From NCBI GenBank assembly GCA_035268685.1, contig DATFKK010000157.1:1-53862 (forward strand): DNA of 53,862 nucleotides, in the 5' to 3' direction. This document shows positions 8,676 to 18,214 of this stretch, one piece after another. The number at the start of each line of letters is the position of its first letter. Position 1 is the stretch's first letter. Below the pieces are notes generated by a model. The model was not told the origin of the DNA. It saw only the letters and a program-made list of their open reading frames with translations, and searched no databases. The translations under genes and the position numbers were made by a program. This DNA is from Candidatus Krumholzibacteriia bacterium (GTDB lineage Bacteria > Krumholzibacteriota > Krumholzibacteriia > JAJRXK01).

Positions 8676-9446
8676 TTAGGTCCGAGTGTCCTGACCGCGC
8701 AGCGCTTCGAGCAGGTGCGTGTGGTCGACGTGGGTCACGGTGCAAGGCGGGCCGGAGGCTGCCCAGTAGCGGTCGTCGTCGGGAGTGTGGCCCAGGAGGA
8801 AGATGCTCGACGAAACGGTCCCGTAGCCCCGGTCGGTGTGGACGCACACGCTCCGCTGGGGTCCGTGATCGCCGCCGTGCCGGGCGAGACGAGCGGCCAG
8901 CAGTCGTCGGATCCGGTCGGGGTCGTCGCCGGCGCGGGCCAGCTCGGACTCCAGACCTGTGCCGAGGGTGCGCGCCCGGTGTCCCGGGTCGTTTTCCGGG
9001 GATTCGTTGCCCAGGGCGAAGACGGGTTCCGTGACCGGGCAAAGCCCCATGCCGTCGGCCGACGCCGTCCACGACGCTCCGCCGCCGCGGTCCGCGGCCA
9101 ACAGCAGGAAAGGATTGGTGTCCTCGGGGTCACGGGCGCGGAGCGCGCGGCCGACCTCGTCGAGGTCCCGACACTGCAGGAGTCCGCGCACGATGCCCCC
9201 GCGGGACGCGCGTTCGGGATCGGGCGGCCGGCCGGTCCAGTGGTTCGTCAGGCCGATCACCAGTCCGTGTGCGTTCAGTCCCAGCCACGTGCCCCCGGCC
9301 ACCTCGTCCCTCCCCCCGACGAAGGGAATCGGATCGTCCCACACCAGGGGGCCGGTGCTCGGGCGGTCGATCGCTTCGTCGCGGTTCGCGGCGACGACGA
9401 GGGGGTAGCGGGATCCGGGTCGGCGGACGAGAGCAAGCGTGCACAC
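8676..9446 (-). CDS. NRDE (TANGO2-like) family protein
   Basis: A 256-residue protein that starts at GTG with 'MCTLAL'; the Cys at position 2 and 'ANRDE' at 20-24 are the hallmarks of the NRDE/TANGO2 family, which has an Ntn-hydrolase-like N-terminus. Further matches are 'GGTWLGLN' and 'LTNHW'. AGGA at 9455-9458 on the opposite strand supports this start; the frame continues open far upstream but without coding signals. The molecular function of the family is not settled (a heme or lipid metabolism role has been proposed in eukaryotes). It shares a divergent region with the penicillin-acylase gene. Confidence 0.85.
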   Translation of the reverse strand: MCTLALVRRPGSRYPLVVAANRDEAIDRPSTGPLVWDDPIPFVGGRDEVAGGTWLGLNAHGLVIGLTNHWTGRPPDPERASRGGIVRGLLQCRDLDEVGRALRARDPEDTNPFLLLAADRGGGASWTASADGMGLCPVTEPVFALGNESPENDPGHRARTLGTGLESELARAGDDPDRIRRLLAARLARHGGDHGPQRSVCVHTDRGYGTVSSSIFLLGHTPDDDRYWAASGPPCTVTHVDHTHLLEALRGQDTRT

Positions 9447-9504
9447 GGGTGAAGTCCTGTGGGGGGCGGAAGTTCTCCGGACGATCACGAAGGCTGCGTT
9501 CGGG

Positions 9505-9547
9505 GCCGGGCGCAAGGGCCGGGCGCAAGGGTGGGCGCAAGGGTGGG
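9505..9547. repeat. Short 12-13 bp tandem repeat in divergent promoter region
   Basis: GCCGGGCGCAAGG occurs twice in a row (9505-9517, 9518-9530), followed by a third copy GTGGGCGCAAGG (9531-9542) and the start of a fourth. It sits in the 183-bp region between the divergent NRDE and penicillin-acylase genes, where it could be an operator array or simple slippage. Confidence 0.75.
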
Positions 9548-9629
9548 CCCGACCCTGGATCGGCTCCCGCGTTCGTCGTAGGTTCGGACGGTTCTCGGAT
9601 CGTCGCTCGGACCGGCCTGGAAGGGTGCC

Positions 9630-12026
9630 GTGGTCGAAACGCAATCGAGCTCGCTCGTGGATCCGCCCCGCCGTCGTCGATGGGGCCGTGCCGTCGCCAT
9701 CGGTGGTGTCGTACTCCTCGTCCTGATCGCAGCCGGTGCGGGCGGTGCCTGGGTCTGGCTGCGTGCGAGTCTGCCTCCCCTCGACGGGGAGAAGGTCGTC
9801 GACGGAATCGACGCAGAGGTGCGGATCGAGCGCGATGCCGGCGGCCGCGTCACACTTCACGGTGCCTCGCCCGCGGACCTGGCCTTCGCGCTGGGCTACG
9901 CCCACGGGCAGGATCGATTCTTCCAGATGGACCTTCTTCGACGGGCCGGGGCCGGTGAGCTGGCCGCGCTGGTCGGTCCGGCGGGGCGCGCTCTCGACCG
10001 TCCGGCCCGCGAGCACGGTCTGCACCTCACCGCGCGTGAAGCCCTGCGGCGCAGTGAGCCGCGGCACCGACGACAGGTGGAGGCCTACGCGCGTGGGGTG
10101 AACGCGGGGCTCGCGAGTCTGGATGCGCGCCCCTGGGAGTACGCGCTGGTGCGCCAGGAGCCGCGGTCGTGGCGCCCGGTCGACACCCTGCACGTCCTGC
10201 ACGCCATGTACCGTGACCTTCAGCCCCCGGTCGACCGTCTGGAACTCTCCCGTCCGGTGATCCGCCGCACGCTGATCGACGCGGTCGGCGACGCGCTCTT
10301 GCAGTCGAGCAACCCGTGGGACGCGCCCATTGCCGGGGGCGCCGGACTGGCCCCGCTCCTCGAGATTCCCGCGTCGGGGCCCGGTCGCGAGGCGGCACCG
10401 GCAGGCGAACGCCCCTCGGCTCCTTCGATCGATCCTCCGGCCGAGGGCAGCAACTCCTTCGCGGTCGGCGGTGCGTACACCGAGGACGGCCGTGCGATCC
10501 TGGCCAACGACATGCACCTGCGCCTGCAGTTGCCGCCGATCTGGTACACGGCGCGGATGGTCGTCGAGGACGGACTCGATGCCGTGGGCGTCACCCTTCC
10601 GGGCGCGCCGGGGATGATCGTGGGCAGCAACGGCTCGATCGCCTGGGGCTTCACGAACAGCTATGGCGACTGGGTCGATCACGTCGATCTCGAGCTCGCA
10701 CCGGGCGACACCACGCGGTACCGCACGCCCGACGGCTGGGCCGATTTCGGGGAACGCGTCGAGAGGATCGAGACGGCAGGGGCGCCGACCGAGACCCTGC
10801 GCGTGCGGACGACGATCTGGGGGCCGGTCACCGGAGTCGCTCCCGACGGCACACCGCGCGCGACGCAATGGGTCGCCCACGACCCAGACGCCGTCGGACT
10901 CGAACTCCTCGATCTCGTGACCCTCGAGACCGTCGACGCCGCGCTCGACCTGGCACCCACCTGTGGGATCCCACACCAGAACTTCGTGGTGGCCGGCGAC
11001 GACGGTCGCCTGGGGTGGACGATCATCGGCCGAGTCCCGCGGCGGGTCGGCTTCGAGGGCAGGGTTCCGGCTCGCCGCGACGAAGGCGACCGGACCTGGG
11101 ACGGTTGGCTCGATCCCGAGGAGGTGCCGCGCCACGTCTACGACGGCCGAGGCCGGATCTGGACCGCGAACGGCCGGGTGACCACCGTGGCCGGACAGCG
11201 GCGGATCGGGGACGGAGGGTACGCCCTGGGTGCACGCGCCGGTGTGATCCGTGACGCGCTCCGCGCGTTGCCCCGTGCCGACGAACACGCACTGATGGAG
11301 GTGCAGAACGAGATCCGTTCGCCCTTCCTGCAACAGTGGTACGAGCACCTGCGGGGCGTGGTGCGGCGCAGCCCGCACGCACGGCACACGTCGATCGAGC
11401 GCTGGCTCGGCGACTGGACGGGTGGAGCCGACGCTTCGTCGGTGGCCTACGCGATCACGCGGGCCTACCAGCGGTGGACGACCACCGAGCTGTACCGCGC
11501 TCTGCTCGGTCCGGCGCGCGCCGCGGGAGGCGACCGCATCCGGGCGGCGCGCCCCGAGCCCGTGGTGTGGTCGATCCTCCAGTCGCGACCCGACTGGGTC
11601 CCCGGAGACCACGGCGACTGGACGTCCTTCGAGCGGGCAATGGTCGACTCCGTCATCGCCGACTGGGGAGATCCCGCCACGTGGTCGGGCCGCTCGTGGG
11701 GTGCGTTCAACCGGACGGCGATCGCGCATCCGTTGGCCGACTTCCTGCCCGGCTTCCTCGCGCGCTACCTGCGGTTGCCCTCGCGGCCGGTCGACGGGGA
11801 CGTCTACACCGCGCGCGTGAACCGACCGACCTTCGGGGCTTCGCAGCGCCTGGTGGTGGCTCCTGGCGCCGAGGAACGCGGACTGTTGCACCTTCCCGGT
11901 GGGGCCAGCGCGCACCCGCTGTCGCCCTTCCGCGAGGGAGACTACGAGGCCTGGGTCACCGGGTCCCCGGTGCCCCTCTTGCCGGGGCCGGTCGAACACA
12001 CTCTCGTCCTCCGACCGCGACGATGA
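9630..12026 (+). CDS. Penicillin acylase-family Ntn hydrolase (S45)
   Basis: A 798-residue protein with an N-terminal membrane anchor or uncleaved signal (21-43). 'LGYAHGQDRFFQMDLLRRAG' around residue 88 is the conserved alpha-chain segment. The autoprocessing site is 'EGSNSFAV', with Ser274 as the predicted nucleophile and new N-terminus of a ~525-residue beta chain; 'ILANDMHL' follows as usual. Family members hydrolyse amides such as acyl-homoserine lactones, penicillins or acyl-amino acids in the periplasm; the substrate is not readable. Start GTG 9630 has a purine-rich GGAAGGG upstream. Its ATGA overlap with the next gene suggests co-expression with a membrane glycosyltransferase. Confidence 0.88.
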   Translation: MVETQSSSLVDPPRRRRWGRAVAIGGVVLLVLIAAGAGGAWVWLRASLPPLDGEKVVDGIDAEVRIERDAGGRVTLHGASPADLAFALGYAHGQDRFFQMDLLRRAGAGELAALVGPAGRALDRPAREHGLHLTAREALRRSEPRHRRQVEAYARGVNAGLASLDARPWEYALVRQEPRSWRPVDTLHVLHAMYRDLQPPVDRLELSRPVIRRTLIDAVGDALLQSSNPWDAPIAGGAGLAPLLEIPASGPGREAAPAGERPSAPSIDPPAEGSNSFAVGGAYTEDGRAILANDMHLRLQLPPIWYTARMVVEDGLDAVGVTLPGAPGMIVGSNGSIAWGFTNSYGDWVDHVDLELAPGDTTRYRTPDGWADFGERVERIETAGAPTETLRVRTTIWGPVTGVAPDGTPRATQWVAHDPDAVGLELLDLVTLETVDAALDLAPTCGIPHQNFVVAGDDGRLGWTIIGRVPRRVGFEGRVPARRDEGDRTWDGWLDPEEVPRHVYDGRGRIWTANGRVTTVAGQRRIGDGGYALGARAGVIRDALRALPRADEHALMEVQNEIRSPFLQQWYEHLRGVVRRSPHARHTSIERWLGDWTGGADASSVAYAITRAYQRWTTTELYRALLGPARAAGGDRIRAARPEPVVWSILQSRPDWVPGDHGDWTSFERAMVDSVIADWGDPATWSGRSWGAFNRTAIAHPLADFLPGFLARYLRLPSRPVDGDVYTARVNRPTFGASQRLVVAPGAEERGLLHLPGGASAHPLSPFREGDYEAWVTGSPVPLLPGPVEHTLVLRPRR

Positions 12027-13471
12027 TCGAACGACTCCGTACGATGTCCGTGGGGGAGCGATGGTCGTGGGCTGCGCTCGGGGCGATCCTCGTGCTCGCC
12101 TTCGCGTGGCGTGCGGCGGGAGCGATGGCGATCGTCTATCCGAGCGTCGACGGTGTGAACTACATGACGATCGCGCGGGCCCTCGTGCGCGACGGATCGC
12201 TCATGTTCAGTACCTTCCCTCCGGGATGGCCGCTGATCATCGGCCTGCCGCTGTCCTTGGTCGGTGTCGAGGATCCCATGGCCGTGCTCCGGGTGGCACA
12301 GGCGGCCAACGTGATCCTCGGGGTGTGCGCCGTGGCTCTCGCGTACGGGGTCGCGCGCCGACCCCTGGGGCGCGGGGGCGCGTTGCTGCTGGCCGCCTTC
12401 GTCGCTCTGCTGCCCGATCTGGTGATCACCGCGACCACCGACCTGTCGGAGCCCAGCTACCTGGCCTTCCTGCTCGCGGCGTGGTGGGCCCTGCGGCGCG
12501 GCTGGGACCGGGCCACGGGCCTGCTGTTCGGTTTCGCCTATCTGATCCGGCCGGAGGCCCTGGTGATCCTGGGTGCGGTCGTACTGTGGCGTTCGGTCCG
12601 CGATCGCACGGTGCACTGGAAACCACTGGTGGGCGCCGCGGTGTTCGTCGTTCCCTTCGTCCTGTTCGTGCACCACGCGACCGGCGTGTGGGCGTTGTCG
12701 AGCAAGGGAGTGTTCCTGGATCAGGCGGTCGAGGATCGCGGGGCGGGCGAACTGGTGATCCGGTGGTTCGCGAACGCGGGCACCTTCCTCGGTGAACTCC
12801 CCGCGATCGTGGGTTGGCCGGTCGTGCTCCTCGCCGCGTGGGGCGCGGTGCGTTGGCGCGGTCCGGAACTCCTGGCCCTGGCCCCGGTGTTGCTCGTTCC
12901 GCTGTTCTCGTTCCGCATGGACCCGCGGTTCTGGATGCCGCTGCTTCCCTTCGTCGCGTGGCTCGCGGTGGCGGGTGGTCGCGATCTCGAGCGGCGGGTG
13001 GGGCGCGGCCGGGCGCGCGCGATGGCGACGGTGGGTCTGATGGCGGTCGCCGTGACGGGGACGGTCGTCGCTGCTCGTCCGGACTTCTACCGGGTCGGTC
13101 TGAATCTCGAGGCCTACTCCGGGATGCGCGCGGCGGGAGAGTGGCTGGCCGGGAACTCGGACCCCGAAGCCGTCGTGGTGGGATACAAGCCCTACGTGTC
13201 CTTCTGGTCGGGGCGTGCCTTCCACAGGCTGCCCGAACGCGCCGATGTCGAGTCCACCGTCGACCGCATTCGCGAGCTGGGACTCGACTACCTCGTGGTG
13301 AATCGCGCGGTGGTCCGAGCCCTCACGCCCCACTTGGCCCCTCTGATCTCCTCGGAGCCGCTGGAACCGGCACTCGCGCGCAAGGTCACCCTGGTGCACG
13401 TGAGCAATGTCGACGGGGACCCGCGGCAGACCACGGCGATCTACCGGATGGTGCCGGTCGGCGACCGGTGA
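12023..13471 (+). CDS. GT39/ArnT-like polytopic membrane protein (putative glycosyltransferase)
   Basis: A 482-residue protein with around ten hydrophobic helices. The segment after the first helix, 'YPSVDGVNYMTIARAL' with the acidic residue in the first loop, and 'FPPGWPLIIGLPL' resemble the PMT_2/dolichyl-phosphate-mannose transferase superfamily (GT-C fold), which moves sugars from polyprenyl phosphates on the periplasmic side. The C-terminal soluble part ends near 'ATAIYRMVPVGDR'-like residues without a known domain. ATG 12023 overlaps the preceding TGA. A defined role in lipid A or protein glycosylation cannot be assigned. Confidence 0.75.
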   Translation: MIERLRTMSVGERWSWAALGAILVLAFAWRAAGAMAIVYPSVDGVNYMTIARALVRDGSLMFSTFPPGWPLIIGLPLSLVGVEDPMAVLRVAQAANVILGVCAVALAYGVARRPLGRGGALLLAAFVALLPDLVITATTDLSEPSYLAFLLAAWWALRRGWDRATGLLFGFAYLIRPEALVILGAVVLWRSVRDRTVHWKPLVGAAVFVVPFVLFVHHATGVWALSSKGVFLDQAVEDRGAGELVIRWFANAGTFLGELPAIVGWPVVLLAAWGAVRWRGPELLALAPVLLVPLFSFRMDPRFWMPLLPFVAWLAVAGGRDLERRVGRGRARAMATVGLMAVAVTGTVVAARPDFYRVGLNLEAYSGMRAAGEWLAGNSDPEAVVVGYKPYVSFWSGRAFHRLPERADVESTVDRIRELGLDYLVVNRAVVRALTPHLAPLISSEPLEPALARKVTLVHVSNVDGDPRQTTAIYRMVPVGDR

Positions 13472-13490
13472 GCACGGTTTCGGCAGACGA

Positions 13491-13523
13491 GAAGGGCCGC
13501 CCGCGCGTGGCGGACGGCCCTTC
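13491..13523. terminator. Bidirectional GC hairpin between convergent genes
   Basis: GAAGGGCCG (13491-13499) pairs with CGGCCCTTC (13515-13523), leaving a GC-rich 15-base loop that can pair further. It sits between the GT39-like gene and hflC, which converge, and is followed by TTCG rather than a long T-run. Confidence 0.7.
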
Positions 13524-13549
13524 GTTCCGGTCCGGAGTCCCGACGATGC

Positions 13550-14485
13550 TCAGGGCGTCTCGGGGCTCGTGAGGAAGCGGGTGAAGTCGCCATCGGTCGA
13601 GAGGATCAACGAGGTCTTCTGATCGATGGTGTTCTGGAAGGTCTCCATCGTCTTGAGGAACTCGTAGAAGTCTCGTGTCTGCTGGGACCGGTCGTAGGCC
13701 CCGGCGAAGATCCGTGCAGCTTCGGCGTCGGCTTCACCGATGATCGTCTGAGCGGTCCGGTAGGCCTCGGACTCGATCTCCTTGAGGTCACGGTCGCGTT
13801 CACCGCGGATCCGCTGGGCCTCACCCTGACCCTCACTGCGGAAGCGGTCGGCGATCCGCTGACGCTCGGAGATCATCCGTTCGTACACGCGCTGCCGCAC
13901 CTCTTCGACGTAGTTGATGCGCTGGAAACGCACGTCGAGGATCTCGATGCCGAGGTCCTCGGTCCGCTCCTGCGACGCCTCCAGGATCATGGCCTGGATC
14001 GCCAGGCGGCCCGTCTCGATGTCCTCGAGCACCGTCTGCTCCTCGATCGTGAGGTTGGTCTCGACCGGTTCACGGTTGGTGCTGCGGATCACCTCGACCA
14101 GGTCGTGGTTGGCGATGGCGTTGCGGGTCTCGCCGTCGAGGATGTCGTCGAGACGCGACTGCGCTCCGCGTTCGTCGCGCAGACGCTGGAAGAAGAGCAG
14201 CGGATCGGTGATGCGCCACCGCGCGTAGGTGTCGACCCAGATGAAGCGCTTGTCGCGGGTCGGCAGCTCGTTGGCGTCGCCGTTCCACTCGAGGAAACGC
14301 CGGTCGAAGCGATGGACGCGTTGGATGAAGGGCGTCTTGAACTTCAGCCCGGGCTCGGTGATCGGATCCCCGATCGGTTCGCCGAACTGGGTGACGATCA
14401 CCTGTTCGGGTTCGTTGACCACGTACAGGGAATTGGCCAGCACGATGAAGACCACGATGGCCGCGACGATGAGTGCGATGCGCAT
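13550..14485 (-). CDS. hflC: HflC, SPFH-domain modulator of FtsH protease
   Basis: A 311-residue protein with one N-terminal membrane helix (4-20) followed by an SPFH/band-7 domain ('VVNEPEQVIVTQFGEP', 'TPFIQRVHRFDRR') and a long helical region with 'ERMISERQRIADRFRSEGQGEA', characteristic of HflC. With HflK it forms the large periplasm-facing ring around FtsH and modulates membrane-protein degradation. Its ATG overlaps the hflK stop by one base, so the two are translationally coupled. The length agrees with the family. Confidence 0.95.
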   Translation of the reverse strand: MRIALIVAAIVVFIVLANSLYVVNEPEQVIVTQFGEPIGDPITEPGLKFKTPFIQRVHRFDRRFLEWNGDANELPTRDKRFIWVDTYARWRITDPLLFFQRLRDERGAQSRLDDILDGETRNAIANHDLVEVIRSTNREPVETNLTIEEQTVLEDIETGRLAIQAMILEASQERTEDLGIEILDVRFQRINYVEEVRQRVYERMISERQRIADRFRSEGQGEAQRIRGERDRDLKEIESEAYRTAQTIIGEADAEAARIFAGAYDRSQQTRDFYEFLKTMETFQNTIDQKTSLILSTDGDFTRFLTSPETP

Positions 14486-15483
14486 CAGCGACCTCCCTGC
14501 GTCTGGCCGGTGCCGGGGCTCTTCAGGTCGAGCAGCGGCAGGATGCCCTGCAGCGACTCGTCGAGCACGATCTTGCTCTCGACGTTCGGCAGGATGTCGT
14601 TGAGCGTCTCCAGGTACATGCGCTTGCGCGTGACCTCGGGGGCCAGCGCGTAGGCCTGGTACAGCTCGGTGAAGCGCTCGGCGTCACCCTGCGCGCGGTT
14701 GACCCTGTCGAGCTTGTAGCCCTCGGCCTGCTGGATGGTCTGCTGGGCGGTACCGCGAGCTCGCGGAATCACCTGGTTGTACTCGGACTGGGCCTCGTTG
14801 ATCAGCCGCTCCCTCTGCTGCTGCGCCTCGTTCACCTCGTTGAACGCGCCGCGCACCGGCTCGGGTGGGTTGACGTCCTGCAGCACGACCTGATCGATGC
14901 GCAGGCCGAGTTCGTAGGCGTCGCACAGCTCCTGCAACTTCACCTCGACCAGCGACGCGACCTCCTGCCGGCCCACGGTCAAGACCTCGTTCACGGTCCG
15001 GTCGCCCACGACCTGCCGCATGATCGCTTCGCTCATGAAGCGCAGCGTGTCCCGGACGTTGCGCACACGGAACAGGAAGTTGTAGGTGTCGACGATGCGG
15101 TACTGCACCACCCATTCGACGACCGCGGCGTTCAGGTCGCCGGTGAGCATGCGCGCCTCTTCGGCCCTTCCCTGTGTGCTGAACTGACTTCGGACGCCGG
15201 CGCGGACCGTCTGGAAGCCGAACTCCTCCTTGAGCTGGCGTTGCACCGGGATCTTGTAGACCCGCTCGATACCGAGCGGCAGCTTGAATTGAAGGCCTGG
15301 GTCCGTGGTACGGACGTACTCGCCGAAGCGCAGCACGACTCCGTTCTCCTCGGGCCCGACCGTGTAGAAAGACGACCAGACGATGGCGATCGCTACGATC
15401 ACCAGGGCGGCCAGGCCGATCACCCGCATGGGTGGGCGTGGGACGCGTACGTCGCGGAGGTCGTCGAATCCTCCGTCGCTCAT
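14485..15483 (-). CDS. hflK: HflK, SPFH-domain partner of HflC
   Basis: A 332-residue SPFH protein with a short cytoplasmic N-terminus, a membrane helix at about 21-40 and band-7 domain starting 'TVGPEENGVVLRFGEYV'. Later segments 'LRIDQVVLQDVNPPEPVRGAFNEV' and 'NQVIPRARGTAQQTIQQAEG' are split hallmarks of HflK. I chose the ATG at 15483 because AAGGAGA lies seven bases upstream on the minus strand; a longer in-frame start exists but lacks this. The glycine-rich N-terminal region of proteobacterial HflK is missing, as in many non-proteobacterial homologues. Confidence 0.95.
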   Translation of the reverse strand: MSDGGFDDLRDVRVPRPPMRVIGLAALVIVAIAIVWSSFYTVGPEENGVVLRFGEYVRTTDPGLQFKLPLGIERVYKIPVQRQLKEEFGFQTVRAGVRSQFSTQGRAEEARMLTGDLNAAVVEWVVQYRIVDTYNFLFRVRNVRDTLRFMSEAIMRQVVGDRTVNEVLTVGRQEVASLVEVKLQELCDAYELGLRIDQVVLQDVNPPEPVRGAFNEVNEAQQQRERLINEAQSEYNQVIPRARGTAQQTIQQAEGYKLDRVNRAQGDAERFTELYQAYALAPEVTRKRMYLETLNDILPNVESKIVLDESLQGILPLLDLKSPGTGQTQGGR

Positions 15484-15605
15484 TCCGGGATCTCCTTCGG
15501 ATTCGGTTCGATCAGCGGACACCTGATCCCTGAGAAGGAAACGTAGGCTCAAAGCCCGTTCCCGCCATTGCAACACGACGGCTCGCCCTCGTCACCCACG
15601 GTGTT

Positions 15606-16253
15606 ATGTTCGCTGCCATGTCCGACGATCTGCGCATCCGGTCGCTGGCCCGCCGCCTGGCCGAGGCTCTTCCGGGCGACACCGCCAAGGCAGCCCTGGC
15701 TCCGCGGCCGGCCCGGGGACGGCTGGGTCGACCACCCGATCCCGGGGCACGCGCGGCCGCCGTGCTGGTCCTGCTGGTCCCCGAGGCGGGGGCTCTGCAC
15801 CTGCCCCTGCTGCGGCGCCGCTCCATCGCCGGAGACGTCCACGGCGGGCAGATCGCGCTACCCGGCGGGGGCGTCGAGGTGGGAGAGACGGTGGTGGATG
15901 CCGCCCTGCGCGAGGCCCACGAGGAACTCGGGATCGAGCCCGACACGGTCGACGTGCTCGGCCGCCTGAGTCCGCAGTGGATCCCGGTCAGCGGATACCG
16001 CGTCGAGCCGGTCGTGGGGACGGCCGCCGTCCGGCCCGACCTACGCCCCGACCCGTCGGAGGTCGACGGGGCGTTCTGGACGGACCTCGACACCCTGGTG
16101 CGGACGCGTCCGACGGTGCGCGAGCGACGCCGCGTCGAAGGGTTGATGCAGATGCCCGGTTGGGAGCTCCCGCACGGTTTCCTTTGGGGGGCCACCGCCA
16201 TGATCCTGGCCGAACTGCTGGCGGTGATCCCTCCGCGGCGAGCGGGTCAGTAG
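15606..16253 (+). CDS. Nudix hydrolase, CoA pyrophosphatase (NudL)-like
   Basis: A 215-residue Nudix protein. The Nudix box runs from Gly88 to Ile110 and has all conserved residues (G-x5-E-x7-REAHEELGI). The preceding 'RRSIAGDVHGGQIALPGGG' is the extra motif of the CoA/NudL subgroup, which splits CoA and acyl-CoA into 4'-phosphopantetheine products and adenosine 3',5'-bisphosphate. A second possible start is ATG 15618; neither has a clear ribosome-binding site. Its 3' end overlaps the convergent kinase gene by seven bases. Confidence 0.85.
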   Translation: MFAAMSDDLRIRSLARRLAEALPGDTAKAALAPRPARGRLGRPPDPGARAAAVLVLLVPEAGALHLPLLRRRSIAGDVHGGQIALPGGGVEVGETVVDAALREAHEELGIEPDTVDVLGRLSPQWIPVSGYRVEPVVGTAAVRPDLRPDPSEVDGAFWTDLDTLVRTRPTVRERRRVEGLMQMPGWELPHGFLWGATAMILAELLAVIPPRRAGQ

Positions 16254-17914
16254 GTTCCGCTGGAGTCGACGCCGGCACCCGTGGGCGCCGCGCTCGTGTC
16301 GCTGGCTGCGGTGGTGTGCGTCGGGCCGGCCGGCTCCGTCCGTGGCGGGAACGGCTCGCCGCCGCCGGTCGGGTCGACGACACCGGGACTCGATCCCCCC
16401 AGCCACGTCGCGACGCGCGTACCCACGACTTCGTTCAACGGGGGAACGACTCCCGCCCGGTGGAGCAGCCCGTAGCCGGCGAAGCCCACGACGAGCAGCG
16501 CGAGGATCGCGGGGATCACGAGCGACACCAGCGAACGGGCCGAGGAGCGTGGTCGTCGCAGACGCCGCGGACTCCCGGTCGCGAGATCGGGGTCCTGATC
16601 GAGCGACGTGCGGGAGGCGTCGGCGCCGAGCGGGCGGACGGGCCGTGAACTCCGGGCCCGGCGGGCTGCCTCCCGCGCGATCTGTTCCTCGCGGGTGAGT
16701 GGATCGGCTCGCAGGGCGTCCTCTTCGCCGCGGGCGACGTCCTGCCACTGCTCGCTGGTGGACCGGATCGGCAGCGCGCCGGAGACCGGCGCCGATGCAG
16801 TCTCGGGCGGCTCGGGCCCGAGGATCATGTCGGGTGGAGCTCCGCTCGATCCCGAAGACGGACCGGGGCCCGAGCGTGCCGTCGCCACCCGGGGCGCACC
16901 ACGGCTGTCGTACTCGACCACGTCCTGCACCACCACGTCGTCGCCCGTGTCGACGTTCGTCGCCCCCGATCGCGATCCCGGCGACGGAGCGTTCGACCGC
17001 CGTCCGACACGGCCGGCGTTGTGCGGACGATGCGCCAGCGAGCCACTGCGGTCGGCCAGACCGCTCGACAGCTCCGAGATCAGGTCGCGTGGGCCTGCCT
17101 CGACGGTCGGTTCCACGAACTGCAGCTCGTCGCGGATGTGCTGCATCGAGGGCCAGCGCTGCTCCGGGGCCTTCGTCATGCAGGCGCGTACGATCTGCTC
17201 GAGAGCCGGGGGAACGTCGCGGCGCAGATCGCGAAGGGCGTCGGGCTGGGTGTTGATGATCGATTGGAGGATGGCGAGGTCGTTCGACGCGGTGAACGGC
17301 GGTCGACCGGTGATCATCTCGTAGAGCAGGCTGCCGAACGAGAAGATGTCGCTGGCCGGACCCAGCGTGCGGCCCTGCGCCTGTTCCGGCGACATGTACT
17401 GGACCGTGCCGTAGGTGTTCGGGCCCTGCGTGTGCACGACGCGCTCGGGGCGCACGGCCAGACCGAAGTCCATGACCTTGACCTCGCCCCGCCGCGAGAT
17501 CATCACGTTCGCCGGCTTCAGATCGCGGTGGACGATGCCCTGCTCGTGGGCGGCCTGCATGGCGGCCGCGATGTCGGCCCCCACCCGTGCGATCTGGTGG
17601 AGCGTCAGCGGGCCCCGGGCCACGAGCTGCTTGAGCGTGGCGCCGTCGACGTACTCCATGCACAGGGCGAAGATTCCCCCGTCCTCCTCGATCGAGTGGA
17701 CGACGGCGATGTTCGGGTGCTGGACGCGCGAGACCGAGCGGGCCTCGTCGAGCAGCCGCCCCTGTGCGCTCGGGTCCCGGAGCAGGTCGCGCGGCAGGAA
17801 CTTGAGGGCGACCTTCCGCTCGAGCGTGGTGTCGAGCGCGAGGTAGACCTCGCCCATCCCGCCCTTGCCGAGCAGCTCGAGGATCCGGAAGTGCTTGAAC
17901 GTCTGCGGACTCAT
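16247..17914 (-). CDS. Membrane-anchored Ser/Thr protein kinase (Pkn type)
   Basis: A 555-residue Hanks-type kinase. With the start at 17914 the Gly loop is 'GKGGMGEVY' (16-24), the ATP lysine is Lys38, the catalytic loop 'HRDLKPAN' has Asp131, and 'DFG' is at 149-151, so the kinase domain is complete. It is followed by a long Pro/Ser/Arg-rich linker, one membrane helix near residues 465-485 and a ~65-residue outer tail rich in Pro, Gly and Thr with no known sensor domain. An in-frame ATG at 17986 exists, but the 24 codons between include GTT, CTT, ACT, TTT and GAT, unlike the C/G-ending usage of the gene. I take 17914 as the start. It is divergent from the histone-like gene. Confidence 0.9.
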   Translation of the reverse strand: MSPQTFKHFRILELLGKGGMGEVYLALDTTLERKVALKFLPRDLLRDPSAQGRLLDEARSVSRVQHPNIAVVHSIEEDGGIFALCMEYVDGATLKQLVARGPLTLHQIARVGADIAAAMQAAHEQGIVHRDLKPANVMISRRGEVKVMDFGLAVRPERVVHTQGPNTYGTVQYMSPEQAQGRTLGPASDIFSFGSLLYEMITGRPPFTASNDLAILQSIINTQPDALRDLRRDVPPALEQIVRACMTKAPEQRWPSMQHIRDELQFVEPTVEAGPRDLISELSSGLADRSGSLAHRPHNAGRVGRRSNAPSPGSRSGATNVDTGDDVVVQDVVEYDSRGAPRVATARSGPGPSSGSSGAPPDMILGPEPPETASAPVSGALPIRSTSEQWQDVARGEEDALRADPLTREEQIAREAARRARSSRPVRPLGADASRTSLDQDPDLATGSPRRLRRPRSSARSLVSLVIPAILALLVVGFAGYGLLHRAGVVPPLNEVVGTRVATWLGGSSPGVVDPTGGGEPFPPRTEPAGPTHTTAASDTSAAPTGAGVDSSGTY

Positions 17915-18130
17915 GGCGCTGGGGCTGGAATCAACAAAAGTGCCAAGAACGGCCTTCGCGGGCGGGATCGGGGCGCTTTCCGGCATTCTGGGCAGAGGGG
18001 CCTCCCGGGGGCCCGCAACGGCGGATCCGAGCCGATGGATTTCTGTCCGTACTTTGACCGGGCTGGCCCGTGGGGGTGGGCGACCGGTCGTTTTTGCACG
18101 GCAGGCGCCCGAAACGGCCGGGAAAAGGGT

Positions 18131-18158
18131 TTGACAGCATTCCCGCGGGCGATATTCA
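18131..18158 (+). promoter_or_regulatory. Sigma70-type promoter for the histone-like gene
   Basis: TTGACA (18131-18136), a 16-base spacer and TATTCA (18153-18158). It lies in the region between the kinase start and the histone-like gene. The perfect -35 element suggests strong expression, as expected for an abundant chromatin protein. Confidence 0.6.
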
Positions 18159-18214
18159 CTTCGGCCGCCGCCGTGCAGGCGCAGGATTTCCCTACGAACA
18201 GAGGAGTGCCATCC

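Noticed and set aside
8676-11999. A very long minus-strand open frame across the penicillin-acylase gene
   Set aside because: Only its last 256 codons (NRDE) read as a protein; the rest mirrors the plus-strand gene, a common effect of high GC.
17915-17986. Longer N-terminus for the kinase
   Set aside because: The added codons include many T-ending ones not typical of the gene, and the kinase domain starts cleanly at ATG 17914.
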